Below, piece by piece: positions 44,614 through 52,385 of a DNA stretch of 64,000 bases. The DNA comes from an uncultured Eubacteriales bacterium (GTDB lineage: Bacteria; Bacillota; Clostridia; Christensenellales; UMGS416). A program made the translations under genes and the position numbers. The notes below the pieces were generated by a model that was not told where the DNA came from, did not search any database, and saw only the letters and a list, made by a program, of their open reading frames with translations. The DNA lies in the NCBI GenBank assembly GCA_900542005.1, contig UQLW01000013.1, positions 9,710-73,709 on the forward strand, written 5' to 3'. Position 1 is the stretch's first letter, and each line of letters starts with the position of its first letter.

Positions 44614-45734
44614 CCCTTCGCCTGGCGGGCCTGCTGGCGGCGGTACTGGCGCTGATGCTGGGGGCCGGGGGCCGGGCTCGGGCGGAGGAGGCCATCAGCC
44701 TTGAGGAGCAGGACCTTACCGCCTGGGAAACCCTGTGGGATGAGTATTTTCCCGGTGAGGATCTGATGGGGTTCCTCAAAGCGGTTATGGCGGGCGAAAG
44801 CCCGGACCTGGGTGCGGCCCTGCAGGCCGCGCTGAAGGGGCAGGGGGAGGATTGGCTCCGCCAGGGCGTGTCCGCTGTCGTGCGGCTGATCATCCTGGTG
44901 GTGCTCGAGGTGCTGATCCTGTATATTTCCCAGGGCATGCGGGGCGCATCGGCGGCCCGGGCCGGGCATATGGTGGTGCTGGCAGCTGCCGTGCTCTTCG
45001 TCGGCAGCCAGTGCCTGGAGGCCATGCGGGCGACGCTGGCCGCGCTGGACCGGATAGGAGGCTTTCTCAATGCGGCGATCCCCGTGCTGACGCCGCTTCT
45101 GGTGGCCTCCGGCTGGACGGCGACCTCGGGCCTGCTTCAGCCGGCAACCCTGGGCCTTTCGGCGCTGATGAATTACTGGCTCAAGCCCATCCTTTCCCAG
45201 GCGGTCAGCATGGCGATGCTGCTGCGCATGGCCGACAGCTTTGCCAAAACGGAAAAGCTATCCGGCATCATCGCCCTGATCAAAAGCGCGGTGCAGTGGT
45301 TCCTGGGGCTGTGCCTGACCGGCTTTGTGGCCATCGTCGGGATTCAGGCCTCGGCCATGCTCAGCTATGATTCCCTGGCCCTGCGGTCAGCCCGGTATGC
45401 GGTAGACGCCACCATTCCCGGCGTGGGCGGCCTCTTTGCCGATATGCTGGATACGGCGGTAATCAGCGCGCAGCTGATCCGTAACAGCCTGGGCGTAGCT
45501 TCCCTGCTGGCGCTGGTGATGGTGTGCCTGGAGCCGGTGCTCCACCTGCTCAGCCTGATCCTGTCGCTGGAGGCTGCGGCAGCGCTGGGCGGCGTGCTGG
45601 GCAAGACGGCCCTTTCGGCGCTGTTCAAGGACCAGGCGGAGCTGGCCAAGCTGCTGCTCTATAGCCTGCTGGCCGCCGCGCTGCTGGTGCTGGTCATGGT
45701 ATCGCTGGCCTGTATGGCGGGGGTGAGGGCATGA
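44598..45734 (+). CDS. spoIIIAE: Stage III sporulation protein AE
   Basis: The large polytopic component (378 aa) of the SpoIIIA complex. A signal-like N-terminal hydrophobic segment (residues 3-27) is followed by an extracytoplasmic region and about seven membrane segments from residue 92 on. VRLIILVVLEVLILYI, GFLNAAIPVLTPLLVASGWTATSGLLQP and ARYAVDATIPGVGGLFADMLDTA are typical of the family. The Tyr-Ala-Val-Asp-Ala...Pro-Val/Ile-Gly pattern is especially conserved. It overlaps spoIIIAF (ATGATGG). Confidence 0.94.
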   Translation: MGRAVALRLAGLLAAVLALMLGAGGRARAEEAISLEEQDLTAWETLWDEYFPGEDLMGFLKAVMAGESPDLGAALQAALKGQGEDWLRQGVSAVVRLIILVVLEVLILYISQGMRGASAARAGHMVVLAAAVLFVGSQCLEAMRATLAALDRIGGFLNAAIPVLTPLLVASGWTATSGLLQPATLGLSALMNYWLKPILSQAVSMAMLLRMADSFAKTEKLSGIIALIKSAVQWFLGLCLTGFVAIVGIQASAMLSYDSLALRSARYAVDATIPGVGGLFADMLDTAVISAQLIRNSLGVASLLALVMVCLEPVLHLLSLILSLEAAAALGGVLGKTALSALFKDQAELAKLLLYSLLAAALLVLVMVSLACMAGVRA

Positions 45735-45916
45735 TGGATATCCGCAGCTGGGTTTTACATACGGCAATCCTAACGGTGCTGATCGGCGTGTCCGAATCCT
45801 GGGTGGAGCGCTTCAAGCTGGCAAAGGCGGCCCAGTGGCTGCTTCGGCTTATCCTGCTGGGCCAGCTGCTCATTCCCATCGACGCGCTGATTCGGTGGAT
45901 GAAAGGAGGGTTATGA
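45731..45916 (+). CDS. spoIIIAF: Truncated stage III sporulation protein AF (membrane part only)
   Basis: Only 61 residues: the N-terminal part with two hydrophobic helices (about 7-22 and 33-56) separated by WVERFKLAKAAQ. SpoIIIAF is normally around 200 residues, with a C-terminal ring-building domain. That domain is absent here. The reading frame ends cleanly in TGA overlapping the ATG of spoIIIAG, with no leftover coding sequence for the missing domain. This therefore looks like a real shortened form rather than a fresh frameshift. Its identity rests on place in the operon and the membrane-segment pattern. Confidence 0.75.
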   Translation: MMDIRSWVLHTAILTVLIGVSESWVERFKLAKAAQWLLRLILLGQLLIPIDALIRWMKGGL

Positions 45917-46338
45917 TGGAATCAGCCCTGGAGCTTATCCGGCGCAACCGGTTCTGGGTGCTGCTGGGGGCGGCGGTCCTGGCCGCGCTGGCGCTGTATT
46001 GGGCGCTGTATGGCGGCAGCGCGCCAGCCGCGCCGGAGGGCGCAGTATTCGTCTCCCAGATGAACGAGGAGGAGGCGCGCCTGGCCCGTATCCTGTCGGC
46101 TATCGAGGGGGCGGGCCAGGTGGAGGTGATGATTTACCAAGGCGAACCAGTACAGGCGGCCTTTTCCGAGGGGGCGGCGGAGCCTGCCGCCGCCCAGGGG
46201 GTCATCGTATGCGCCGAGGGCGCGGAGGACCTGAAGATCAGGCTGACGCTGCAGCAGGCGGTGGCTACGGCGCTGGCGCTGCCGGCCGACCGTATTGAAA
46301 TATACCCATTGGCCCAAAACGACAAGGAGGGAACGTAA
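45913..46338 (+). CDS. spoIIIAG: Stage III sporulation protein AG
   Basis: A 141-residue single-span protein (membrane segment about 13-34) whose extracellular part builds a ring in the SpoIIIA channel. EEARLARILSAIEGAGQVEVMI and AQGVIVCAEGAEDLKIRLTLQQAVATAL are the recognisable ring-building motif. It is shorter than the 229-residue Bacillus protein and lacks most of the linker between the two halves. AGGAGGG precedes ATG 45913, which overlaps the spoIIIAF stop. Confidence 0.92.
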   Translation: MMESALELIRRNRFWVLLGAAVLAALALYWALYGGSAPAAPEGAVFVSQMNEEEARLARILSAIEGAGQVEVMIYQGEPVQAAFSEGAAEPAAAQGVIVCAEGAEDLKIRLTLQQAVATALALPADRIEIYPLAQNDKEGT

Positions 46339-46339
46339 C

Positions 46340-46879
46340 ATGTTGAGCAAAAAGCAGAAGCTCATCTCAGCCGGAGCGCTGACCTGCCTCATCATCCTGG
46401 CGGCGGCGCTGAACTTTACCCTGGCCCGGAGCGGAAACAAGACGCAGCCGGTGGCGGCCGGCGCGGCCGCGACAGCGTCGCCGGCGCCGACCACACCGGA
46501 TAAAGCGGTGCCGGGCGAGCTCGACTTCGTCACAAGCTATAAGGATCAGCGCAGCCAAACACGCCAGCAGGAAACGCAATACCTGGAAACCATCCTTAAG
46601 GACGAAAAAACCGACGACACAACCCGCAAGGCGGCCCAGGAGCAGCTGATGGCCATCGTGGCCAATTCCGAATCGGAGCTGGCCATCGAGGCGCTGCTGG
46701 AGGCCAAGGGCTTTACCGACGTGGCGGTGGCCATCCACAATGATACGGTCAACGTGATCGTGAGCGCCCAATCGCTTTCTGACGAACAGGTAGCGCAGAT
46801 TTTGGAAATCGCCATGCGCGAGGGCAAGGTATCGGCCGAAAATGTGAAGGTGATTCCGGCTGCTGCCAAAAACAGCTAA
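46340..46879 (+). CDS. spoIIIAH: Stage III sporulation protein AH
   Basis: A 179-residue protein with one N-terminal membrane span (about 8-26) and an Ala/Pro-rich linker. The ring-building domain contains SYKDQRSQTRQQETQYLETILKDEK, then KAAQEQLMAIVANSESELAIEALLEAKGFTDVAV. In Bacillus it binds SpoIIQ across the intermembrane space. ATG 46340 follows AAGGAGGG by eight bases. Last gene of the operon. Confidence 0.94.
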   Translation: MLSKKQKLISAGALTCLIILAAALNFTLARSGNKTQPVAAGAAATASPAPTTPDKAVPGELDFVTSYKDQRSQTRQQETQYLETILKDEKTDDTTRKAAQEQLMAIVANSESELAIEALLEAKGFTDVAVAIHNDTVNVIVSAQSLSDEQVAQILEIAMREGKVSAENVKVIPAAAKNS

Positions 46880-46906
46880 AAAATGGCTGAAAGCATCGCT
46901 GGTTTG

Positions 46907-46935
46907 TTGATAAAGCACACGGAAGATGGTATAAT
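46907..46935 (+). promoter_or_regulatory. Promoter of the Asp23-amaP-DUF2273 operon
   Basis: -35 TTGATA (46907-46912), 17-base spacer, -10 TATAAT (46930-46935), 19 bases before the Asp23 start. Confidence 0.85.
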
Positions 46936-46954
46936 ACAGGCGGAGGTGAATAAA

Positions 46955-47356
46955 ATGTCTGAAATTCGCAAGAATGAGGTATCCACTGTAACGGATCACG
47001 GCAGTATCAATTATGCCAGCGATGTCATCGCTGTTATCGCCGGCCTGGCGGCCAACGAGGTGGCCGGAATCGCCGGTATGAGCGGCAGCAGCTTTGCCGA
47101 GCTGCTGGGGCGCAAGAATATGACCAAGGGCGTAAAGGTAACGATCAACGAGGACAGCGTGTCCATCGATCTGGCCGTTACGGTGATCTATGGCAACCAG
47201 ATCCATAAGCTGGCCGAGGAGGCGCAGGGCGCCGTGGCCAAGGCCATTGAGAACATGACGGGGCTGACCGTTTCCAGCGTGAATGTGAACGTCACGGGCA
47301 TCCAGTTCGAGAAAGAGCCCGCCATAACCGCGGAAAGCTCCGGCGAGGAGAACTAA
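46955..47356 (+). CDS. Asp23/Gls24 family envelope stress protein
   Basis: A 133-residue cytosolic protein of the alkaline-shock family. YASDVIAVIAGLAANEVAGIAGM and KGVKVTINEDSVSIDLAVTVIYGNQIHKLAEEAQGAV are the signature. Family members gather at the membrane through AmaP and are linked to cell-envelope homeostasis. Both AmaP and DUF2273 genes follow here, as in Staphylococcus. A GGAGGT ribosome site precedes ATG 46955. A short hairpin (47375-47394, AGCTCTCC-CTTT-GGAGAGCT) separates it from amaP. Confidence 0.93.
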   Translation: MSEIRKNEVSTVTDHGSINYASDVIAVIAGLAANEVAGIAGMSGSSFAELLGRKNMTKGVKVTINEDSVSIDLAVTVIYGNQIHKLAEEAQGAVAKAIENMTGLTVSSVNVNVTGIQFEKEPAITAESSGEEN

Positions 47357-47426
47357 AACCCCGCTATACTCAAAAGCTCTCCCTTTGGAGAGCTATTTGA
47401 GCTTGTGCGGGAAGATGGAGGCTTCC

Positions 47427-47984
47427 ATGCGTTTTAAGCTGATTGACCGTATACTGCTTGTTGTCCTGCTCATTGCATTTTTGGCGCTGTCGGTGGGCGC
47501 CATCGCCTTTGGCCTGTTGCTTTTCCCCGAGGAGAGGGTTAAGCAGACGGTTGAATACGTCTATGTCTACTGGCCCAACTCGGCGATGATTATCGGCGTG
47601 AGCCTGGTGGCGCTGATCATCATGCTGCGCATCTTCTATGTGACCTGCTCATCGGGCGGCCGGCGTGCCCCGGCCAGCGTGGTCATCAGCCACGATGACG
47701 GCGGCAGCGTCAACGTAACGGTTTCGACCCTGTCGGCCATTGTGGAGCGTACGGTGGCCGGCACCGAGGGCGTGAAAAGCTGCCGCAACAGCATCCTGCC
47801 CAAGGAGGAGGGCATGAATATTGCCCTGAGGGTAACACTAAACGAGGATGTGCCGATCCCGGAGAAAACCGCCGAAATTCAGGCGAAGCTGAAGGAATCG
47901 GTGCAGCGCTTGACGGGGCTGGCGGTGGCGCAGGTCCATGTGATGGTGGATCAGACGCCTGCTAAAAAGACGGACGCCCAGTAA
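47427..47984 (+). CDS. amaP: Alkaline shock response membrane anchor protein AmaP
   Basis: A 185-residue protein with two membrane spans (about 7-29 and 50-69). The C-terminal domain is itself Asp23-like, with VVISHDDGGSVNVTVSTLSAIVERTVAGTEGV and MNIALRVTLNEDVPIPEKTAEIQAKLKESVQRLTGL. It tethers the Asp23 protein to the membrane. ATG 47427 follows TGGAGG by five bases. An in-frame ATG 12 bases earlier has a weaker site. Confidence 0.9.
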   Translation: MRFKLIDRILLVVLLIAFLALSVGAIAFGLLLFPEERVKQTVEYVYVYWPNSAMIIGVSLVALIIMLRIFYVTCSSGGRRAPASVVISHDDGGSVNVTVSTLSAIVERTVAGTEGVKSCRNSILPKEEGMNIALRVTLNEDVPIPEKTAEIQAKLKESVQRLTGLAVAQVHVMVDQTPAKKTDAQ

Positions 47985-47995
47985 GAGAGGGCAGG

Positions 47996-48217
47996 ATGAA
48001 GGAATTCTTGCGGGCCTGCGCCCCGTATATGGGGCGGATTGTATGCTGCTTTTTAGGCGTCTTGGCCGCTGTGCTGTGGATGCTGCTGGGATTCTGGCGC
48101 ACCCTTCTTCTGGCGCTTTTGGCGCTGGGCGGCTATTTTATCGGCCTATCCATTGACAACAGGGAGAAATTCCGGGCCATAATTGGCAAAATAAAGCTGA
48201 TTTTTGAACGGGAATAA
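47996..48217 (+). CDS. DUF2273 small membrane protein
   Basis: A 73-residue protein with two close hydrophobic segments (about 11-28 and 33-51). The conserved GGYFIGLSIDNREKFRAIIGKIK end identifies DUF2273, which accompanies Asp23 and AmaP in many Bacillota. The function is unknown. GAGGGCAGG provides the ribosome site. Confidence 0.88.
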   Translation: MKEFLRACAPYMGRIVCCFLGVLAAVLWMLLGFWRTLLLALLALGGYFIGLSIDNREKFRAIIGKIKLIFERE

Positions 48218-48230
48218 TCGGGGAGAGAGA

Positions 48231-48680
48231 ATGATCGAAGAAAGACGGTTCGCCCGGTCCAGCGCGATGCGGCTATTATACAGCTGGTCGATGGGCGATG
48301 AAGAGCAGCTTACGACGCTGAAGATGCTCTATGAGGACGGGAACATGACCCTGGACGCCGGGCAGCAGCGCTATATCGACCGGATTATCGACGGCGTGAA
48401 GGCGAATCTCACGGATATTGACCGGCATATCGATTCGCTGGCTGAAGGCTGGAGCGCCGAACGGCTGCCCAAGGTGGATCTGGCGATCCTCCGGCTGGGC
48501 ATCTTTGAATTGGGCTGGTGTGAGGAAATTCCGGCGGGCGCGACCATCAACGAATGCGTGGAGCTGGCCAAGGAATACTCGGTTCCCCAGTCGGGCGCCT
48601 ATATCAACGGCATCCTGTCCAGCTATGAACGGAGCAGGCAGGCCGGAGCCGATGAAAGCAAGCAGACAGAGCAGCAATAG
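48231..48680 (+). CDS. nusB: Transcription antitermination factor NusB
   Basis: A 149-residue all-helical antitermination factor that binds boxA RNA with NusE during rRNA transcription. EERRFARSSAMRLLYSW, KVDLAILRLGIFELGWCEEIPAGATINECVELAKEYS and GAYINGILSSY are diagnostic. ATG 48231 follows GGGGAGAG. The nusB-folD-xseA-xseB-ispA-dxs-tlyA-nadK-argR-recN order is the standard one in Bacillota. Confidence 0.95.
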   Translation: MIEERRFARSSAMRLLYSWSMGDEEQLTTLKMLYEDGNMTLDAGQQRYIDRIIDGVKANLTDIDRHIDSLAEGWSAERLPKVDLAILRLGIFELGWCEEIPAGATINECVELAKEYSVPQSGAYINGILSSYERSRQAGADESKQTEQQ

Positions 48681-48690
48681 AGGCGATGGG

Positions 48691-48719
48691 ATCCTGCTTC
48701 TTTTCGGAAGCAGGATTTT
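48691..48719 (+). terminator. Intrinsic terminator between nusB and folD
   Basis: Stem ATCCTGCTTC / GAAGCAGGAT (48691-48700 and 48707-48716) with a six-base loop and a T-tract. It is placed directly before the folD ribosome site, so it may only partly end transcription. Confidence 0.75.
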
Positions 48720-48740
48720 GTGCACGCTGAAGGAGGGCAC

Positions 48741-49589
48741 ATGGCGGCAGAACGGATAGACGGCAAGGCGATTGCCAGGCAAATAGAGGGCGAGCTGAAG
48801 CGGGAGGCGGAGCGCTTCCGGGCTGAAACCGGGCGCGCGCCGGGGCTTGCAGTGATCTGGGTGGGGGACAACCCTGCCTCAGCAGTATATATCCGCAACA
48901 AGGAGCGGGCCGCCAAAAGGGTAGGGATTGAATCGACAACCTACCACCTGCCGGCCGATACCGCGCCCCAGGGGCTGATGGAGCTGGTGGAGCGGCTGAA
49001 TGGGGATCCTCGTGTTGACGGCATTCTGATCCAATCCCCGCTTCCGGCGGGCTTTGATGAGCGCGCCTTTGTGGAGGCGATCGACCCCGCCAAGGATGTG
49101 GACGGTTTCCATGCGGTCAACGCCGGCAACCTGATAATCGGGTCGCCCTGCCTGCGTGCCTGCACGCCCAAGGGCGTGATCCGGATGCTGCAGGCGGCGG
49201 GCGTGGCGATGGACGGACGCCATGCGGTTGTCGTAGGGCGCAGCACCATCGTGGGCAAGCCTCAGGCGCTGATGCTGCTGGAGCAGAACGCTACGGTTAC
49301 GGTATGCCACTCCCATACGCCGGACCTGGGCGCGATCACCCGCCAGGGCGACATTTTGGTGGTGGCGGTGGGGCAACCCAACCTGATCCGGGGCGACATG
49401 ATTAAGCCGGGCGCGACGGTGATCGACGTAGGGATGAACCGCACCGATGCGGGCCTATGCGGCGACGTTTGCTTTGCCGAGGCGGAGCAGGTGGCCGCCA
49501 GGCTGACGCCCGTACCCGGCGGCGTGGGCCCCATGACCATCGCAATGCTGATGGAAAACACCCTGGAGGCAGCGCGGCGCCATGGCTAA
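48741..49589 (+). CDS. folD: Methylenetetrahydrofolate dehydrogenase/cyclohydrolase
   Basis: Bifunctional folate enzyme (282 aa) that makes 10-formyl-THF from 5,10-methylene-THF and supplies purine and formyl-Met-tRNA synthesis. Signatures are VGDNPASAVYIRNKERAAKRVGI with the catalytic Tyr and Lys, ILIQSPLP, PAKDVDGFH, VVGRSTIVGKPQALMLL and TPVPGGVGPMTIAMLMENT. ATG 48741 follows AAGGAGGG. It overlaps xseA by eight bases. Confidence 0.97.
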   Translation: MAAERIDGKAIARQIEGELKREAERFRAETGRAPGLAVIWVGDNPASAVYIRNKERAAKRVGIESTTYHLPADTAPQGLMELVERLNGDPRVDGILIQSPLPAGFDERAFVEAIDPAKDVDGFHAVNAGNLIIGSPCLRACTPKGVIRMLQAAGVAMDGRHAVVVGRSTIVGKPQALMLLEQNATVTVCHSHTPDLGAITRQGDILVVAVGQPNLIRGDMIKPGATVIDVGMNRTDAGLCGDVCFAEAEQVAARLTPVPGGVGPMTIAMLMENTLEAARRHG

Positions 49590-50793
49590 CCGCATCTATT
49601 CGGTTTCGGAGGTTAACGGCTATGTAGCGCGCAGCCTGGAAATGGATCCGATGATCCGACAGATTGCCATTCGGGGCGAGGTATCCAACGCCAGGCGGTA
49701 TGCTTCAGGTCATTGGTACTTTACGCTGAAGGACGACGCCTCGGCCCTCCGATGCGTCTGGTTCCTCTCTAACCAAAAGGGGTCGGCCCTGCGATTGGAG
49801 GAGGGCAGTCGGGTGGTTGCCCAGGGCGGGCTGGGGCTTTACCTGCGGGATGGCCAATATCAGATGAACGTGAGCCAGGTGCAGGCGGATGGCGTGGGCG
49901 CATGGTATGAGCGATTCGAGCAGCTTAAGACCTACTGCCAGCAGCAAGGCTGGTTTGACGAGGCAAAAAAGCGGCCGCTTCCGGCCTTCCCGCGGACGAT
50001 TGGCATCGTCACATCGCCTGACGGGGCGGCGCTGCGGGACATTATCCGCGTGGCCCGAAGGCGTATGCCCTGGGTGAACCTGCTGCTGGATCCCGTGCTG
50101 GTGCAGGGGGACCAGGCGGCGGGCCAGATCGCCCAGGCGATCACAAGGCTGGGGCAAAGCGGCGACTGCGACGTGGTGATTGCCGGCCGCGGCGGCGGTT
50201 CCATGGAGGATCTTTGGGCCTTCAACGAGCTGCCGGTGGTGGAGGCGATCGCCGGTTGCCCGGTACCGGTGGTTTCGGCAGTTGGGCATCAGACCGACTT
50301 TACGCTGGCGGACTTTGCCGCAGACGTGCGGGCGGCTACGCCCTCCATGGCGGCTGAGCTGGCTACCTGCAGCGGGGAGGAGCTGGGCGAAGCGCTTGCC
50401 CGGCAAACCGGACGCATGACAGAGGCCATGAGGCGGCAGATAGACAGGCGGCATAACGGGCTGCTGCAGGCGCAGCAGCGGCTGGATCAGGCCAGCCCCG
50501 CGGGCGCGCTGGCTGCCCGGCAGGAACGGCTGGATCAATACCGCCACCGCCTGATCCAGGCGATGGCACTCCAGATGGCAGGCCGGCAGGCGGCCCTTGA
50601 CCGCCTGCGGGCGCTGCTGGGGGCGGTCAGTCCCATGGCTGTGACCGGCCGGGGCTATGCCCTGGTACGCCGGGCAGACGGCAGCCTGGTGACCGACAGC
50701 GCCCAGGCGCAGCCGGGTGAGCGCCTGTCAATTGCCCTGGCCCGGGGCGCGCTTCGGGTCATGGTGGAAGAACAGATTACGGAGGAGCCCTGA
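49582..50793 (+). CDS. xseA: Exodeoxyribonuclease VII large subunit
   Basis: Large subunit (403 aa) of a single-strand exonuclease. The OB-fold N-terminus begins YSVSEVNGYVARSLE. The catalytic core has TIGIVTSPDGAALRDIIRVARRR, VVIAGRGGGSMEDLWAFNE and SAVGHQTDFTLADFAADVRAATPSMAAEL. A coiled-coil region runs from about residue 270 to 350. The gene is directly adjacent to xseB with no gap. Confidence 0.97.
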   Translation: MANRIYSVSEVNGYVARSLEMDPMIRQIAIRGEVSNARRYASGHWYFTLKDDASALRCVWFLSNQKGSALRLEEGSRVVAQGGLGLYLRDGQYQMNVSQVQADGVGAWYERFEQLKTYCQQQGWFDEAKKRPLPAFPRTIGIVTSPDGAALRDIIRVARRRMPWVNLLLDPVLVQGDQAAGQIAQAITRLGQSGDCDVVIAGRGGGSMEDLWAFNELPVVEAIAGCPVPVVSAVGHQTDFTLADFAADVRAATPSMAAELATCSGEELGEALARQTGRMTEAMRRQIDRRHNGLLQAQQRLDQASPAGALAARQERLDQYRHRLIQAMALQMAGRQAALDRLRALLGAVSPMAVTGRGYALVRRADGSLVTDSAQAQPGERLSIALARGALRVMVEEQITEEP

Positions 50794-51009
50794 ATGGATT
50801 ATGAAAAACAGTTCGCCCAGCTGGAGCAGATCCTGGCACGGCTGGAAAAGGGCCAGCAGCCCCTGGAAGAAGCGCTGAAGGACTATGAGCAGGGCCTGCG
50901 GCTGGCCCAGGATTGCGCCCGCATGCTGCAGGAGGCTTCCGGCCGGATCGAGAAGCTGGGAAAGGGCGAGCGCATTGCGCTGGATGAGGATGGCAATGAG
51001 GCGGAATGA
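50794..51009 (+). CDS. xseB: Exodeoxyribonuclease VII small subunit
   Basis: A 71-residue three-helix protein. FAQLEQILARLEKGQQPLEEALKDYEQGLRLAQDC is the family signature. Six or so copies bind each XseA. It starts immediately at the xseA stop and overlaps ispA by 14 bases. Confidence 0.96.
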   Translation: MDYEKQFAQLEQILARLEKGQQPLEEALKDYEQGLRLAQDCARMLQEASGRIEKLGKGERIALDEDGNEAE

Positions 51010-51883
51010 TTGCACCATAAAGGAGCGGATAGAGGCCGCGCTGGCTGGCGTTGTCGCCCCCCTGTGCCAGGAAGCGGGCCTGGCCGAGGCAATGAACTAC
51101 AGCCTGCTGGCTGGAGGAAAGCGCCTGCGCCCCAGAATGCTGCTGGCGGCCGGGGCCATGCTGGGCGCTCAGGAGGCCCAGGCGATGCCCTTTGCCCTGG
51201 CGCTGGAGATGATCCACACCTATTCGCTGATCCACGACGACCTGCCGGCCATGGATAACGATACGCTCCGCCGGGGACGGCCCACAAGCCATGTGGTTTT
51301 TGGCGAGGCGCAGGCTATCCTGGCCGGAGACGCGCTGCTGAACGGCGCCTTTGAGCTGATGGCCCGCGCTTGCCTGGAGGCGGACGGGCCCAGCCGGGAA
51401 GGTTGCCTGCAGGCCATGGCCGCCATCGCCGAAGCGGCGGGGGGGCAGGGCATGATCCGGGGACAGTGGCTGGATATTGCGGCCACCGGAAGGGCGATTA
51501 CCCGCCAGCAGCTGGAGCTGCTGCATTTGAATAAGACGGGCGCGCTGTTCTGCGCGGCGATGAAGGCGGGCGGCTACCTAGCGGGCGCGGATACCGGCGC
51601 GCTGGAGCGGCTGAAGGCCTATGGACGAGCCTTTGGCATGGTGTTCCAGATGACGGACGATATCCTGGACGTCAGCGGCGACCCAGCCCGGCTGGGTAAA
51701 TCGGTGGGCAAGGACGCCCAGGAGCATAAATGCACCTATGTGACGCTGCTGGGCCTGGAGGAGACCCAGCGAATGGCGGCTGAATACTGCCGCCAGGCCA
51801 GGGCTGCGCTGGCGCCCTTTTCCGGGCCGGAAAAGCAGTGGCTTTGTGAGCTGGCCGATTCCCTGCTGGATCGGGATCATTGA
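50996..51883 (+). CDS. ispA: Farnesyl/geranyl diphosphate synthase
   Basis: A 295-residue trans-prenyltransferase that condenses IPP and DMAPP to C10/C15 diphosphates. The first aspartate-rich motif is in SLIHDDLPAMDNDTLRRGRPTSH, and the second is QMTDDILDVSGDP. GGKRLRPRML near the N-terminus binds IPP. The start is ATG 50996 (MRRND), near a GAGGA. Other in-frame ATGs lie 6 and 12 bases upstream. Together with dxs it belongs to the isoprenoid pathway. Confidence 0.94.
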   Translation: MRRNDCTIKERIEAALAGVVAPLCQEAGLAEAMNYSLLAGGKRLRPRMLLAAGAMLGAQEAQAMPFALALEMIHTYSLIHDDLPAMDNDTLRRGRPTSHVVFGEAQAILAGDALLNGAFELMARACLEADGPSREGCLQAMAAIAEAAGGQGMIRGQWLDIAATGRAITRQQLELLHLNKTGALFCAAMKAGGYLAGADTGALERLKAYGRAFGMVFQMTDDILDVSGDPARLGKSVGKDAQEHKCTYVTLLGLEETQRMAAEYCRQARAALAPFSGPEKQWLCELADSLLDRDH

Positions 51884-51904
51884 TAAAGGAAAGGAGGCCC
51901 GGCT

Positions 51905-52360
51905 GTGAAGGATATGGCTGTATGGGATATATTTACCAATCCGGTATTCGCGCCGGCCATCACGGCTTGGTTCATCGCCCAGCTGCTGAAGGTGATCCTG
52001 ACCTGGGTTTCCAGCAAAAAGATGGATATGAGCCGCTTTATCGGCTCCGGCGGCATGCCAAGCTCCCACTCATCCCTGGTGATGGCGGTGACCACAGCGA
52101 TCGGCCTGGGCCAGGGCTTTGATTCCTATATGTTCGGGCTCGCCCTGACGGTGGCGCTGGTCGTGATGTATGATGCGGCCGGCGTGAGGCGGGCTGCCGG
52201 CGACCAGGCGAGGATCCTGAACCGGGTGGTAGGCTTTATCTTCCACGAGGAGGAGTTCAATCACAAGCAGCTGAAGGAGCTTTTGGGGCATAAGCCCATT
52301 GAGGTGCTGGCAGGCGCGATCTTGGGCGTTGCCACCGCCGTGGCCTTTTATCTGGCCTGA
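51905..52360 (+). CDS. Divergent PAP2 family membrane protein (YuiD-like, DUF212)
   Basis: A 151-residue membrane protein. The motif SGGMPSSHSSLVMAVTTAIGL near residues 48-68 and VMYDAAGVRRAAGDQARILN identify the divergent PAP2/YuiD family. It is probably a phosphatase of lipid or isoprenoid phosphates. The start is GTG 51905, seven bases after AAGGAGG. Placement between ispA and dxs hints at isoprenoid phosphate handling, which is inference. Confidence 0.9.
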   Translation: MKDMAVWDIFTNPVFAPAITAWFIAQLLKVILTWVSSKKMDMSRFIGSGGMPSSHSSLVMAVTTAIGLGQGFDSYMFGLALTVALVVMYDAAGVRRAAGDQARILNRVVGFIFHEEEFNHKQLKELLGHKPIEVLAGAILGVATAVAFYLA

Positions 52361-52385
52361 TTCCAAGCGAAGGAATGCATCATAG

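Noticed and set aside
43542..44969. A 475-codon minus-strand frame across spoIIIAB-AE
   Set aside because: Shadow of the spoIIIA operon; composition is low-complexity and no domain is recognised.
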